From positions 1 to 64,000 of the forward strand of contig JAMASS010000026.1 of assembly GCA_024761205.1 (NCBI GenBank): a DNA stretch of 64,000 bases. Reading direction: 5' to 3'. Source of the DNA: Limisphaerales bacterium. GTDB taxonomy: Bacteria; Verrucomicrobiota; Verrucomicrobiia; Limisphaerales; AAA164-E04. Shown here piece after piece: positions 28,025-38,392 of this stretch. Made by a program: the position numbers and the translations under genes. The first letter of the stretch is position 1, and each line of letters starts with the position of its first letter. Under the pieces are notes generated by a model. That model ran no database searches and had not been told where the DNA came from. It saw nothing but the letters and a program-made list of their open reading frames with translations.

Positions 28025-28697
28025 ATGCGGTCGGATCGACAAATCACCCGCCGCAAGACCCTTGAGAACGCGCTGCCGATGCTCGCGTTCACGACCGTCA
28101 CACTAGGTGGTTTTCGAGGGTTGATCGCCAACTACTTGTGGATGCGGGCAGCGAACCATCAGAAAGCGGGACGCTACTTCGAAATGTTCTCCCTTTCCGG
28201 TTGAATCACCAAAACCCAACCCACCTTCCATGCCGTTTGGAATCAACAAGCGTGGAACAGGGTCTACAATATTTCCACGCACCCCTAGGATCCTCACGAA
28301 CGCTAGCTCTGGGTCATCAACGGTATCGAGCTCCTACAGCGACAACGGGCTCAAGCGCAATCCGACCGACCCGAACTTTATCGAGAACTCGCCTAGCTCT
28401 ATCAGGACAAGATCGGGGAACGCTGGACGACGCCCATCGCTACTATAAAGAAGCGTGGGTCACGACAATGGTCCAGGCATTGGGCCACAATCCGAACATC
28501 GCCGAGATCGCCAAACAAGCCACTCTGGAAGACGCAAGCCATCGTCGACAGACTCAAGACCGAGTTCCGATTCGACATCGAAGTGATGGCAACCGTTGAT
28601 CAACGCTGCTGTCCGCTCGACTGGCGATTGCCCAGAGTCCCACTCGATTTACTGGGCTCATCGCGGCTTGGACCAAGTGCGGATCAAGGACAGCTAA
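28025..28697 (+). pseudogene. Membrane protein of the ABC-2 exporter cluster, degraded
   Basis: The frame from ATG 28025 begins MRSDRQITRRKTLENALPML with one hydrophobic segment (TVTLGGFRGLIANYLWMRA) and then FEMFSLSG, a stop, and ITKTQPTFHAVWNQQAWNRVYNIS. In other frames, INGIELLQRQRA, PELYRELA-LYQDKIG, DAHRYYKEAW, KIVDRLKTEFRFDIEV and CPLDWRLPESHSIYWAHRGLD follow. These phrases belong to a TPR-like inner-membrane protein family that sits next to ABC-2 permeases in Verrucomicrobia. At least three stops and two shifts disrupt it. Confidence 0.6.
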
Positions 28698-29022
28698 ACT
28701 TTCTCCGCTGCTGATCTGGCAATCCCTCAATCGAGTTCTATTAGGAGAGAGCCAGTTGAGCCCGCAACTATTACTGCAGCTGAAATCTCAGCTTGGCATC
28801 CGCAACGAGCAGGCAACAACGGAGCCCGAGGCAAACTAGCGTGATCTGCTATCCAAACGGGAACGGTCGCCAAATCGCCTGGAGCAAATGCAGTTTCGAT
28901 TGCGACATGGCTCAATCCGCGCTAAAAATGAATGAGGAATTGGGCGATAACCGGCCGATTTCCGGGATTCTCCGCAGCATTCGCGAGCAAAACATGATCA
29001 AACACCGCCAGAGTCAACCGAC
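28698..29022 (+). other. Tail of the decayed cluster, no intact gene
   Basis: The sequence still translates to helical, Gln/Arg-rich pieces (LLIWQSLNRVLLGESQLSPQ) broken by several stops. It probably is the rest of the preceding pseudogene or a further small gene. The promoter and ribosome-binding site of the AI-2E-family gene must also be within it; none is obvious. Confidence 0.4.
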
Positions 29023-30426
29023 ATGGAAGCAATAAAACGTTGGTTCAGTCGTCAGTTAGCCAATCCCCAGGTGGCTCTTCTGGGCGTGCTTCTGCTGATC
29101 GGGATCGTGGTAATCTTCATCTTTGGCGACATGTTGGCCCCTTTCCTCGCCGCAGTCGTCATCGCCTATCTCCTCGATGGTATCGTCCTGAGAATGCAAC
29201 GGCGCAGCATCCCACGCCTCCTGGCCGTCAGCATCGTCTTTATGGGATTCTTGGTCGGGATTCTTCTCCTATCCTTTGTCCTTGTTCCTTCGATCGTGAA
29301 TCAGTTGCAAAGCTTCGTCATCCGGGATGTCCCGAGGATCTTTCGCGCCGCATCGACCGGCCTGGAAACGGTTCAGGATGAATTTCGCAAAGCCAATTTC
29401 CCGGACCTCTTCAGTCAACCCGAGGAGAAGGAATCAGAGACCACCAACACGAACGGGGGCGGCAACGCCACCGCCCCAATCACCCAAACCACAAACAGCC
29501 CACCGAGCCAGCTAGTAACATCTGACTCACTCGCCAACGAATCAAGTCCGGATCTCGAAAGACTGCGCAGTGCCAGGGAGAAAAAAAAGCCTGCATCGTC
29601 GCTAGATTCCGAGTCAGAATCATCGCGACAGCTTGTTGAGAGTGATGAAGAAAGTCCTGTTGAATCAGGAAACGCTACCACAGCGGCAAAGCGGACGATT
29701 ACAGAGCCACCGAGCGACTTTCTCGAATCCCCTCGACTTACAGCCACCCTGGAAGAAGAGATAACGAATCTCGGAAAGACCGTCGTCGCCAAGTCGATCG
29801 ACTCGTTCAAGAATCTTGTCGTTTGGATCGTGTATCTAGTGCTGGTTCCGGTCTTGGTTTTCTTCATGCTGAAAGACAAGGAAAGAATCATCGCGTGGCT
29901 GATACAGTTTCTGCCCAAAGACCGTTCCCTAGCCACGCAGATCTGGCACGACGTCAACATACAAACCAGCAACTATATTCGGGGAAAATTCTGGGAGATC
30001 ATCCTTGTGTGGTCCGTGACTCATGTGACCTTCAGCTTGTTCGGACTAAATTCCGCCCTGCTGCTGTCGTTATTTGTCGGACTGTCCGTCATGGTTCCCT
30101 ATGTAGGGGTCGCCATTATGTATGTCCCGATTACCCTGGTGGCCTTCTATCAGTTTGGCTGGGGTCATATACTTTTCTGGATATTAGTGGCCTATACTAT
30201 CATTCAGCTTCTTGACGGCAATGTCCTGGCTCCGATTCTCCTCTCGGAAGTCACTAGCTTGCATCCGGTGGCGGTGATCGTTGCGATACTGATCTTTGGT
30301 GGGCTGTGGGGATTTTGGGGCGTCTTCTTCGCGATTCCTCTGGCGACCTTGGTTAACGCTGTCATCAAAGCTTGGCCCCAGGAGTTTGGCCACTTGTCGC
30401 CCGGTAGCCCTCCTCCCGAGAAATGA
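29023..30426 (+). CDS. AI-2E family transporter with a long acidic insertion
   Basis: A 467-residue inner-membrane protein. The N-terminal helices (about 18-60, 65-90) and C-terminal helices (about 265-455) match the AI-2E/PerM family, with motifs LAPFLAAVVIAYLLDG, YLVLVPVLVFFMLKDKERI, SNYIRGKFWEIILVW, LNSALLLSLFVGLSVMVPYVG and PVAVIVAILIFGGLWGFWG. Between the two halves (about 135-245) lies a Ser/Thr/Glu/Asn-rich insertion without homology I recognise, probably disordered and on the periplasmic side. Known members export autoinducer-2 or act as Na/H antiporters. It is the only intact gene amid decayed neighbours. Confidence 0.85.
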   Translation: MEAIKRWFSRQLANPQVALLGVLLLIGIVVIFIFGDMLAPFLAAVVIAYLLDGIVLRMQRRSIPRLLAVSIVFMGFLVGILLLSFVLVPSIVNQLQSFVIRDVPRIFRAASTGLETVQDEFRKANFPDLFSQPEEKESETTNTNGGGNATAPITQTTNSPPSQLVTSDSLANESSPDLERLRSAREKKKPASSLDSESESSRQLVESDEESPVESGNATTAAKRTITEPPSDFLESPRLTATLEEEITNLGKTVVAKSIDSFKNLVVWIVYLVLVPVLVFFMLKDKERIIAWLIQFLPKDRSLATQIWHDVNIQTSNYIRGKFWEIILVWSVTHVTFSLFGLNSALLLSLFVGLSVMVPYVGVAIMYVPITLVAFYQFGWGHILFWILVAYTIIQLLDGNVLAPILLSEVTSLHPVAVIVAILIFGGLWGFWGVFFAIPLATLVNAVIKAWPQEFGHLSPGSPPPEK

Positions 30427-30508
30427 GAAAACCGACGCAGATAGCTTGGGCGTTTGGTTCTCGATTCGCAGCAGAACCGGCGTCGAGTCCACGGTCATTA
30501 CTTCCTTG

Positions 30509-31327
30509 ATGTCGATTTCTCTCTACACGGCGCTGCCGCTTGCAACCGCGGTGATGTACGCTTACGGGAGACTGTTCTTCAAAGAGGCATTCGAATACGG
30601 GATCGGTGTCGCGCATACATCGGTGTCATAAGCTGGGTCATAGGTTGGTGTTCATGATGTTTTTCAATCATCATGAACACCAACTGGGTCGATCACCTCA
30701 AACCGATTACCTGCGCCCTACTATTTCTGTTGAGGCACTGGTTTACCTTTGCGACCATCCGCCGTGGAGAAATGTCGGTAGTACCGGCGATGGGCACCAA
30801 GGCAATCTTTGTGGCGATCGGCGCCTGGGTATGGTTTGACAAGGCCATTAACCCAATGTGGCTTGCGGCCGTGCTCGCTGCCTTGAGAATCTACATCATG
30901 GAAAGGAGTGACACCGAAAAGACCGTCGGACTGTCCGTGGCCATCACGCTCACGATCTTGATTTCCGCCTGCTTTGGTTTCTGCGCCACCGCCCTGCAAG
31001 CCTGGGCGCTGGAGTACGGCTCAATGGGATTCATGAGCGCGATGTTTCTGGCCATCGCCTTGATACCCGCTACAGGTCGCCGGACGGCAAGGGATGAAGG
31101 CCGCCCTGAGCATCGGAGCAAGTATCATCGCTTTGCAGAGCATCCTTGTGACGATCTCCATCGTCAGTTTTAATAATGCAACGGGCGTCAACATCGTGTA
31201 CAACTCACGTGGACTGTGGTCGGTGCTCTTGTTCTGGTGGCTCGGCCACCGCTTTCGTTCACTGAATGATCATCAAAACCCAAGAATTATTCTGTCCCGC
31301 CTCGTCGGCGCCGTGATCATATTATGA
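30509..31327 (+). pseudogene. DMT-superfamily (EamA-like) transporter, broken
   Basis: Pieces of a ten-helix transporter follow in several frames: LYTALPLATAVMYAYGRLFFK and EYGIGVAHT (about 30510-30630), WVDHLKPITCALLFLLRHWF with ATIRRGEMSVV and GTKAIFVAIGAWVWFDKAI (30685-30850), ALQAWALEYGSMGFMSAMFLAI, and finally LSIGASIIALQSILVTISIV and NSRGLWSVLLFWWLGHRFRS (31100-31260). Frame changes at about 30630, 30670 and 31070 prevent a full product. Confidence 0.65.
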
Positions 31328-31439
31328 TGCTTGCCGGGGGACTCACTCTGCGGAAAAGCACCGAGCCATGAAAATCTGGAATGCGTTCTGCTATTTCTAC
31401 TCAACTGGAGCTCACTTGCTCGGTTAGACGACAACTTCC

Positions 31440-34400
31440 ATGGCAACACCTCGACAACGATTCACGAGACTCGCTTGCAGCTGGCTTCCACCCCTCATCA
31501 TGCTCCTCGAGAGCGCGACACTTCTTCAGACCAAGCTGTCCGCAGAACTGATTCTTTCGGAAATCATGTATCACCCATCCGTAGCGCCGGGTCTTGAGGA
31601 CCCCGAGTCGGGTGAGTTCCTGGAGCTCCTCAACCCTGGTTCTGAACCATTGGATCTTTCGGGGGCACATTTCGACCGCGGAATCACTTTCACGTTTCCC
31701 CAGGGAGTCACGATCGATGCCAACAAATACCTCGTTATTGCCAAAAACCCTGGATTCCTCGCCTCGACCTACGAGATTCCCGAACCGATCGGAGGCTATG
31801 AAGGGAGTCTCAGCAATTCAGGCGAGCGGCTAAGGCTCATGGACGCTGCCGGTAAGGTCCTGCTCAACGTTCGCTACGGCACTCACGGAGACTGGCCGGC
31901 AGCACCGGATGGTTCCGGACATTCCTTGGTCTTCCCCAACCCTGCCGGCGATCCGAATTGCGGCCGTGATTGGACCTTCAGCCGTAAAAGAAAAGGCTCC
32001 CCCGGAGATTCCGGCCTTGCCGATCTGAATGAGGGAGCGACGACGAGATCGCTCATTCAGAAGGGTTCGACTGGTCGCTATTTCAAAGGAACAAAAGAAC
32101 CCTCGAACGGAACCACTGCTTGGGCTGCCAATGACTTCGCCCCCGACCAAGAATGGCTCGCGGGACACAGCGGCTATGGATACAGCAATGAGACGGCTGA
32201 ACTCACCCCCGTTTCCACGCGATTGAACGACATGCGCGGGAACTACCTCTCGGTCTACCTCAGGCACGAATTTGATTTGTCTCAAGCAGAATTGGATCAG
32301 CTGGCAACGCTCATGCTAACGATGCACTACGATGATGGTTACGTCATTTATCTGAACGGCGCGCGAGTCGCTTCAGCAGGCGTAAACGGCAATCCCCCAG
32401 CATTCAATCAAACCTCGATTGCCGCCGACGACTACCTGCCCCACACGATCGACCTTACCGCTCGCAAGGACATCCTCATCGCCGGCACCAATCTGCTCGC
32501 CATCCAAGGGCACAACATCGGACTCAACAACAGCTCAGACTTCATACTCGCCCCCGAACTTGACCTGACGGTCCATCCGCAGCCCACGGCAGACGAAGCC
32601 TTTCGCCAAATCGTCATCAATGAAATCCAGGCCAATCACGGCACTGAGTCAGACTACGTTGAATTTTACAACCCCACGGACGAAGCCATTGACATGAGTG
32701 GACTGTGGTTGTCCGACGACAGCGATCGTCTCGACACCTATCCGATTCCCACCGGAAACATCATTGAGCCGAAGGGCTTCCTCGTGATCCCCGTTTCCGC
32801 AAGAACAACGGGTTTCGGTCTAAGCTCACAGGGCGAGGCTGTCTTCCTGAGTGCCCCGGACCTATCATTCGCCACCGCCTATGCCTTCGGTCCGCAGGTC
32901 TTGGGCACAACCATCGGACGTTTTCCTGATGGCGAGGTGAACTGGTATCGCAGTAACGCCCCCTCTCCGGCAACAAACAACAACCGTTCCTACACCCTCC
33001 AAGTTATCATCAGTGAACTCATGTATCACGACCCCCTTACGGCAAGGAACGACTACATAGAGATTCGTCCGGTGGGCGATCAACCAGTGATCGTCAGCCA
33101 TTGGGAGATGAACGGTGTGCGTTTTCAATTCGATGCAGAGACGACGCTTCAGTCCGGCCAAATCTACCTCCTTTGCGACGACACAGACACCTTGACGACC
33201 CACTACCTCCTTCCACCCGAGACGATCCTGGGCGAATACACAGGCTCCTTGAGCAACCAAGGCGAACGGGTCAGTCTACTGGATGCGGATGATATCATCG
33301 TTGATACCGTCCGCTACGAAGACAACTTTCCCTGGCCGATTACACCGGACGGGCTGGGTGCTTCATTGGAACGGAACTGCTTCACCGCCCCTTATGACAG
33401 TCCCGAAGCATGGTCCGCCTCGCCGCTCAATCGACCATCTCCCGGCCGGGTCAACAACATCGAAGCCTGCGAAGATCCCACCGCATCGCAGGTCCGCATT
33501 TCCGAGTTTGTTTATAATGCATCCACGCGGACAGAAGATGATCGAGCAACCGAATTCATCGAGCTCGCCAATACCGGTGGCACAGCGATCTCACTGGACG
33601 GATGGGTGATTGCCGGTGATGTCTTTTATCTGTTTCCTGAGGGAGCCAGCCTCGCCCCGAACCAGTGCCTAGCAGTTGCCTGGTCCCCGACGACAGTAGG
33701 CCGCAAATATTCACTTGATCCCAATGCCATCCACGGCCCCTACCTGGGTGAACTTCCGAACGGTGGCGGAGAGATCTTATTGGTACGATCTGATGGCCGA
33801 TTGGCGGACCGCGTTCGCTACGACGATGATTTCCCCTGGCCCTCACTAGCTGATGGCGGCGGCGGCGAATCGGACAAAGATATTTCCCTGACGAGAGCCT
33901 GCTTGGAATCTCCCGGCGGCTCCGCCAAAAATTGGCTCGCCAAGTCAGGAGCCACACCCGGAGTGTTCGAGCCATTGACCTCTCCTTGCCAACCTCTTCC
34001 CACAATCATCGCCACTGGAACCGAACCCAGCGTCGTGACCCGACAGACCGAACCTATAGTATTCGCAACGTTCACTAACGGCACGCCAGATGCTGTGTGG
34101 CTTGACTACTGGATTGACGATCCCGAAACCACCGGTGAATCCACAAAGATGCTGGTCATGAACAACCGTGGTGTGGATGGCGACATCCAAGCAGACGACC
34201 AAAACTGGAGCGCTCGACTGCTGAGGCTCGGTGATAATTCGATTGTCCGATACAAAATCACCTATCAAGTCAACGGCGTCCGCCACGAATCCCCGAGCGC
34301 CCAACGCGATTCGTTCCCCTGGCACGCCTACTTTGTCGATCCACAGAGCGGCACCAACCTTCCCAACACTTATCACCTCTTCATCTCATCGGCGAACTGG

Positions 34401-35756
34401 CGCATGCTGCATCAAGCAACACAGCCGGGCCGCGTCACTCAAAACCGCGCCAACCCTCGATGGAACGAGGAAGCACCAGCCGTATTCGTGGCTGACGGCG
34501 TGGTTCATGACGTATCGGTCCGGCACCAAGGCAGTCGCTGGAATCGGAAGAATGGGAGCACCATCAGTTTCGCTTGCGAATCCCACCGCACCGACTCACA
34601 AGCGCAGGTGCGAAGCTGGCGAATCGAGTTTCCTTCGCATCGGAAGCACGACGGTATGGACGTCATCCTCCTCCAAAAACAATCCGGATGGCCCCAACAC
34701 ATCTCTTTCAAGATGTTCGAGCTCGCCGGCGTGCCGGCGCCGCGAACCAATTGGGCGCAGCTTCGGATCAATGGCTGTAACTACAACGACGACGCCTTCC
34801 AAATCGAACGCCCCGGACGCGATCTGGTCGCCCGCTGGTTTACGGAAGTAGGTGATCTTTTCAAATCTCAAGGCTTCACCGGCAATGAAGGCCCCTGGAG
34901 TTGGGGCGATGCCCGACTCATCAGGAGCTCGTTGAACGGATCAACCGAGCAGGAGCGCTACGAACACACTTACAATCGCAAAACCCTTACCTGGAAAAAC
35001 AACCCGTTCGACGGTATCGAAGACGCGCCTGAAACGATGATTGAAGGCCTACACCAAGCCCGAAACCAAGGCACGGCGGCGCTGCGATCCTGGCTGGCGC
35101 AGCACTTCGATATTGACCGCACACTTCGTTACATCTGCACCATCAACTATGTCGGCACCTTTGATGACATGTTTCAGAACTACTACCTCTACAAAAAAGC
35201 CGGCGATGGCAAATGGTGTATGCTCCCGTGGGACATGGACAACACGCTAGGTGGTGCCTTTGGTGAGGCAACCGCCAATCCGTTCCGAGGCGTCAACGAA
35301 TCGCGGTACGGGAACGTCGGCAACCGTAGTGGCTGGTGGAACCGCATCAAGGACTCCTTCTTCATTGCTTATGAACCGGAATTTCTCGCAATGTTTCATC
35401 AACTCAACAACACCGTTCATTCCCCTGAAGCACTTCAGCCAGTGATCGAGGAAGGAGCCGCCCTTCGCGGACTAGGCCCAGGCTCGGTTGATTCTCTGAT
35501 GCGCCACATTCGCCGCCGACACGACTACCTGAACCGATTCATCGAACCCCGCCTCCAAGCGCCGTCTCTCTCCCTCAGAAAGACCAAGGACGGCATCATC
35601 GTCCTCGAATGGCCCAGCAACCGTACCGACTACGCACTTGAGTCCGCGACAGAAATCGACGGGCACTGGATCCGCGTTGCCGTAGAACCCGGCAATCGAT
35701 TTGTCGTTCCTCGGAATCAAACGACCGGCTTCTTCAGGCTAATTCGAGCCAACTGA
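31440..35756 (+). CDS. Large secreted protein with four lamin-tail domains and a CotH kinase domain
   Basis: A 1438-residue protein with an N-terminal signal segment (LACSWLPPLIMLLESATLL). Lamin-tail domains start at about 36 (LILSEIMYHPS), 395 (VINEIQANHGTESDYVEFYN), 523 (ISELMYHDPLTARNDYIEI) and 684 (ISEFVYNAST). Between the first two lies a galactose-binding-like region (LMLTMHYDDGYVIYLNGARVA, about 285). The CotH domain covers about 977-1380, with LFISSANWRML, LQKQSGWPQHISFKMFELAG, FDDMFQNYYLYKK and the canonical DxDxxxG motif as PWDMDNTLGG (about 1260). The last 50 residues (LSLRKTKDGIIVLEWPSN) are a short C-terminal strand domain. It is probably secreted or surface-bound; CotH may phosphorylate surface proteins. 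Confidence 0.88.
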   Translation: MATPRQRFTRLACSWLPPLIMLLESATLLQTKLSAELILSEIMYHPSVAPGLEDPESGEFLELLNPGSEPLDLSGAHFDRGITFTFPQGVTIDANKYLVIAKNPGFLASTYEIPEPIGGYEGSLSNSGERLRLMDAAGKVLLNVRYGTHGDWPAAPDGSGHSLVFPNPAGDPNCGRDWTFSRKRKGSPGDSGLADLNEGATTRSLIQKGSTGRYFKGTKEPSNGTTAWAANDFAPDQEWLAGHSGYGYSNETAELTPVSTRLNDMRGNYLSVYLRHEFDLSQAELDQLATLMLTMHYDDGYVIYLNGARVASAGVNGNPPAFNQTSIAADDYLPHTIDLTARKDILIAGTNLLAIQGHNIGLNNSSDFILAPELDLTVHPQPTADEAFRQIVINEIQANHGTESDYVEFYNPTDEAIDMSGLWLSDDSDRLDTYPIPTGNIIEPKGFLVIPVSARTTGFGLSSQGEAVFLSAPDLSFATAYAFGPQVLGTTIGRFPDGEVNWYRSNAPSPATNNNRSYTLQVIISELMYHDPLTARNDYIEIRPVGDQPVIVSHWEMNGVRFQFDAETTLQSGQIYLLCDDTDTLTTHYLLPPETILGEYTGSLSNQGERVSLLDADDIIVDTVRYEDNFPWPITPDGLGASLERNCFTAPYDSPEAWSASPLNRPSPGRVNNIEACEDPTASQVRISEFVYNASTRTEDDRATEFIELANTGGTAISLDGWVIAGDVFYLFPEGASLAPNQCLAVAWSPTTVGRKYSLDPNAIHGPYLGELPNGGGEILLVRSDGRLADRVRYDDDFPWPSLADGGGGESDKDISLTRACLESPGGSAKNWLAKSGATPGVFEPLTSPCQPLPTIIATGTEPSVVTRQTEPIVFATFTNGTPDAVWLDYWIDDPETTGESTKMLVMNNRGVDGDIQADDQNWSARLLRLGDNSIVRYKITYQVNGVRHESPSAQRDSFPWHAYFVDPQSGTNLPNTYHLFISSANWRMLHQATQPGRVTQNRANPRWNEEAPAVFVADGVVHDVSVRHQGSRWNRKNGSTISFACESHRTDSQAQVRSWRIEFPSHRKHDGMDVILLQKQSGWPQHISFKMFELAGVPAPRTNWAQLRINGCNYNDDAFQIERPGRDLVARWFTEVGDLFKSQGFTGNEGPWSWGDARLIRSSLNGSTEQERYEHTYNRKTLTWKNNPFDGIEDAPETMIEGLHQARNQGTAALRSWLAQHFDIDRTLRYICTINYVGTFDDMFQNYYLYKKAGDGKWCMLPWDMDNTLGGAFGEATANPFRGVNESRYGNVGNRSGWWNRIKDSFFIAYEPEFLAMFHQLNNTVHSPEALQPVIEEGAALRGLGPGSVDSLMRHIRRRHDYLNRFIEPRLQAPSLSLRKTKDGIIVLEWPSNRTDYALESATEIDGHWIRVAVEPGNRFVVPRNQTTGFFRLIRAN

Positions 35757-36289
35757 GAAGTAATCATCATTGAATATCGCTGCTGGAGTTCACACCTCGA
35801 ACGGTGTGCGAAAACCGGATATTTTAACGAAATCCCAATCCATCAACGAGATTTCACACGACCTGTGACACATGATCTCCAACTCAACCTCGATCCATTC
35901 ATGACTCGGCTTAACACATTGCGTGCAGGCATTTCCAAAAATCCATCGGTGTCCATCATTTCTCAAGACCAAGATCGTCGGTGATGACATCCACGGCATT
36001 GCAACCCGGTGATATTACCACCCGGATGCGTGGCCTTACCGCAGAATTACAGTCCGCCGGTGAGCATTCGATATAGCCCCACGAAGCCTGTCGCCAATTC
36101 ATCACCTCAAAAATATTGCGCCCCCTCATCTTCCACGGACAAATCCAGAAGACACCAAGAAATCGACATAACGAGGAGTCGATACCAAAGCCAGAACCTC
36201 GAAAGTCTTAATTATTGGGCCTAAGTACAAAAGAAAGATGTGGTCGCCAAGGGCAGCCACATCCCAGGTTCAAACTTAACTAGCCTAGA
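35757..36289 (+). other. 530-base gap, no gene recognised
   Basis: No frame on either strand has a recognisable motif beyond chance. A minus-strand stretch with WIEVELEI (about 35880) faintly recalls a DUF1080 sugar-hydrolase phrase but is too short to call. The gap separates a plus-strand gene from minus-strand genes that end toward it. Confidence 0.5.
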
Positions 36290-36802
36290 TCACTGAGGTC
36301 GGCTTGGTCGCTGCGGACGACCACCTCGACCACCACCAGCGTCGCCACGCCTTCCACCGAAACTTTGTGCCATGGCTTCAATCTCAGATTTCTCAAGCAC
36401 GCCATCACCATTTGAATCGGCACGATCCATAATCTGTGCCATTCTTTCAGGGAGTTCGCTCTTGCTGATCTTGCCGTCCCCATTTTCATCAAATCCCATG
36501 ATCCGATCGACGAAGCTCCCGCCTCCACGCCTCCCTCGACCCTCACCACGAGGCGGTCGAAGTTCTTCACCGCTGATCTTTCCATCTCCATTCTTGTCTA
36601 GCTTCTTGAGCGCTACGGCTGCGTTCGCTATTTCGGTAGACGACAAACTACCATCCTGATCCACGTCGAGGGCCGCCATGATTGGGTTCGGCCCTCCGAA
36701 GCCGCCACCGCGGCCACCACGGGTTGAGGGTTGAGCCGTTACTGCTTCCGAGATGAATGCAGATGCTACGGCGATGATCACTAGTTTAGTCCATTGATGC
36801 AT
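36290..36802 (-). CDS. Exported EF-hand calcium-binding protein
   Basis: A 170-residue protein with signal peptide (LVIIAVASAFISEAVTA). Four EF-hand loops are visible: DVDQDGSLSSTE, DKNGDGKISGEE, DENGDGKISKSE and DSNGDGVLEKSE. Gly/Arg-rich linkers (GGRGGGFGGP near the start, GGRRGDAGGGRGGRPQRP at the end) surround them. Such proteins bind calcium at the cell surface. It lies 60 bases after the PQQ-propeller gene on the same strand, so an operon is likely. Confidence 0.85.
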   Translation of the reverse strand: MHQWTKLVIIAVASAFISEAVTAQPSTRGGRGGGFGGPNPIMAALDVDQDGSLSSTEIANAAVALKKLDKNGDGKISGEELRPPRGEGRGRRGGGSFVDRIMGFDENGDGKISKSELPERMAQIMDRADSNGDGVLEKSEIEAMAQSFGGRRGDAGGGRGGRPQRPSRPQ

Positions 36803-36862
36803 GTGCTGTTTCCTTGTTTTTTTGGTTTTATGAGTTTCTTTCGAATACTCTGTAGTCGCGCG

Positions 36863-38185
36863 TTACTTCACGGCTATAGAGTATAAATACTTGTCAGACC
36901 TCAAATAGATTTCCCCATCAGCAAATGCCGGGGTGCCATTGAATTGGCTATTATCCTGCGCCAATCGATTGTGCGCAATCAACGAAAACTCCGGCTTGGC
37001 CGCAAAAACAAAGACACCGCTAAATCGACTGACCGCATACAGGTTTCTGGCAGCGTAGATGACAGAGGCATAGACCGCACGTTGCCGTCCTGATCGTTTC
37101 AAGCCCGGGAGCCGCTCGCGAAACGAAACCGCTCCGTCACTGGTTCGAGCACATACGGCCTCACCACGGTCATCGACCCAATACAGATGATCTTCATGAA
37201 TCACCGGTGTCGCTACATAGGAACTCACCCGACTGGTCCAAAGAACATGGGATGACGTCACGTCGCCCCTGCTCCCTACTCGCACAGCAAAGCTTCCCTG
37301 AGTCGGATAGCCGCCAAACCCATAGACGACACCATCTGAAATTGAGAGGGACGGACAAATATTACCAGGCAAACCTGTCTCGGCATACCATTTCAATTTG
37401 CCGGTGATGGGATTCAGACCCCATACTTCGTTGGGGACAGCAATGAGGAGGCTATCATTGCCGTCGCCGATTTCGGCCGACAGCGGCGTCCCGTAAGCGA
37501 GTTCCAAACTCCCCGCCTCGGCCGACCAAACCTGTTCGCCGGTTCTTTGTTTCAAAGCGCGTATCGACTGACTCTCCTCACTGGCATTGACGATCACGTT
37601 CTCTCCGTGAAGTACCAAACTGGCGGCCGACCCCCAACGCCGGTTGCTGGACTCTTGGCCAACATTCACCCGCCACAGTTCTCGGCCGGTCAAATCGAAA
37701 GCGATGACCCCCGTCTTGCCAAAAAATGCAAACACCTCGCGGCCATTCGTGACCGGCGTGTTACTGGCGTATCCGTGTTCGGAAATAAAGCCCCGGTAGG
37801 GATCTTCAGGCATCCGCGCCGGAACCTTCCGATCCCAGCGAATAGCCCCAGTTTTCCGATCAACACAGACAAGATGCCGCGCTAGGTTCTCAATCTCACC
37901 CGGATCCCTGTCACCAACCCCGTAACCGGAGTAGCAGGTGACAAAAATCTTGTCCCCGGTAACGATTGGGCTGGAGGACCCGGGTCCTGGTAAGGCAGTC
38001 CTCCATTCGAGATTCTGGTCACTCGACCAATGAACAGGAACCTTAAGATCCTGACTCTTCCCGGCTGAATGCGCTCCCCGAAATTGACGCCATTCGCTCG
38101 CCCTAGAGTCAGAAGCAAGTAACATCATGACACTCAACAACGCCCCTACCGTCCCCCGTTCAAAGCAATGTAAGGTCTGTAACAT
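36863..38185 (-). CDS. Exported PQQ-like beta-propeller protein
   Basis: A 440-residue protein with a signal peptide (GALLSVMMLLASDSRA). It opens WRQFRGAHSAGKS, the usual beginning of verrucomicrobial and planctomycetal PQQ-repeat proteins. Repeated strand units of the WxxxxG type follow (LVCVDRKTGAIRWDRKV, VIAFDLTGRELWRVNVG, ALKQRTGEQVWSAEAG, VWGLNPITGKLKWYAETG). The repeats form an eight-bladed propeller as in BamB; in this subgroup no enzyme activity is known. It is followed closely by the EF-hand gene. Confidence 0.85.
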   Translation of the reverse strand: MLQTLHCFERGTVGALLSVMMLLASDSRASEWRQFRGAHSAGKSQDLKVPVHWSSDQNLEWRTALPGPGSSSPIVTGDKIFVTCYSGYGVGDRDPGEIENLARHLVCVDRKTGAIRWDRKVPARMPEDPYRGFISEHGYASNTPVTNGREVFAFFGKTGVIAFDLTGRELWRVNVGQESSNRRWGSAASLVLHGENVIVNASEESQSIRALKQRTGEQVWSAEAGSLELAYGTPLSAEIGDGNDSLLIAVPNEVWGLNPITGKLKWYAETGLPGNICPSLSISDGVVYGFGGYPTQGSFAVRVGSRGDVTSSHVLWTSRVSSYVATPVIHEDHLYWVDDRGEAVCARTSDGAVSFRERLPGLKRSGRQRAVYASVIYAARNLYAVSRFSGVFVFAAKPEFSLIAHNRLAQDNSQFNGTPAFADGEIYLRSDKYLYSIAVK

Positions 38186-38392
38186 TCTGGAGGAAGAGAC
38201 GAAGCCTCATCGCTGAAAGTTACCAAAAAGTCCACGATTAAGCGGCCCTCGGCTTCCCTGCCCGCCGCCGCCATGATGACTCCGGCAATGCTTCGGTTTA
38301 TAGACCAACGCCTTCAAAAGACCTCAGAAAGAAGAAAATCCCCAGAGGGATGTTTCCACCCTCCAAGGACTGAAGAATTTATGGTTCGCCGA

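Noticed and set aside
26696-31327. Frameshifts as mere sequencing errors
   Set aside because: Several pieces are also shortened by internal deletions and carry in-frame stops, while the 467-codon gene between them and the 1438-codon gene just after are intact.
35790-35999. DUF1080-like hydrolase remnant on the minus strand
   Set aside because: Only one phrase (WIEVELEI) recalls the family and the expected downstream blocks are not visible in any frame.
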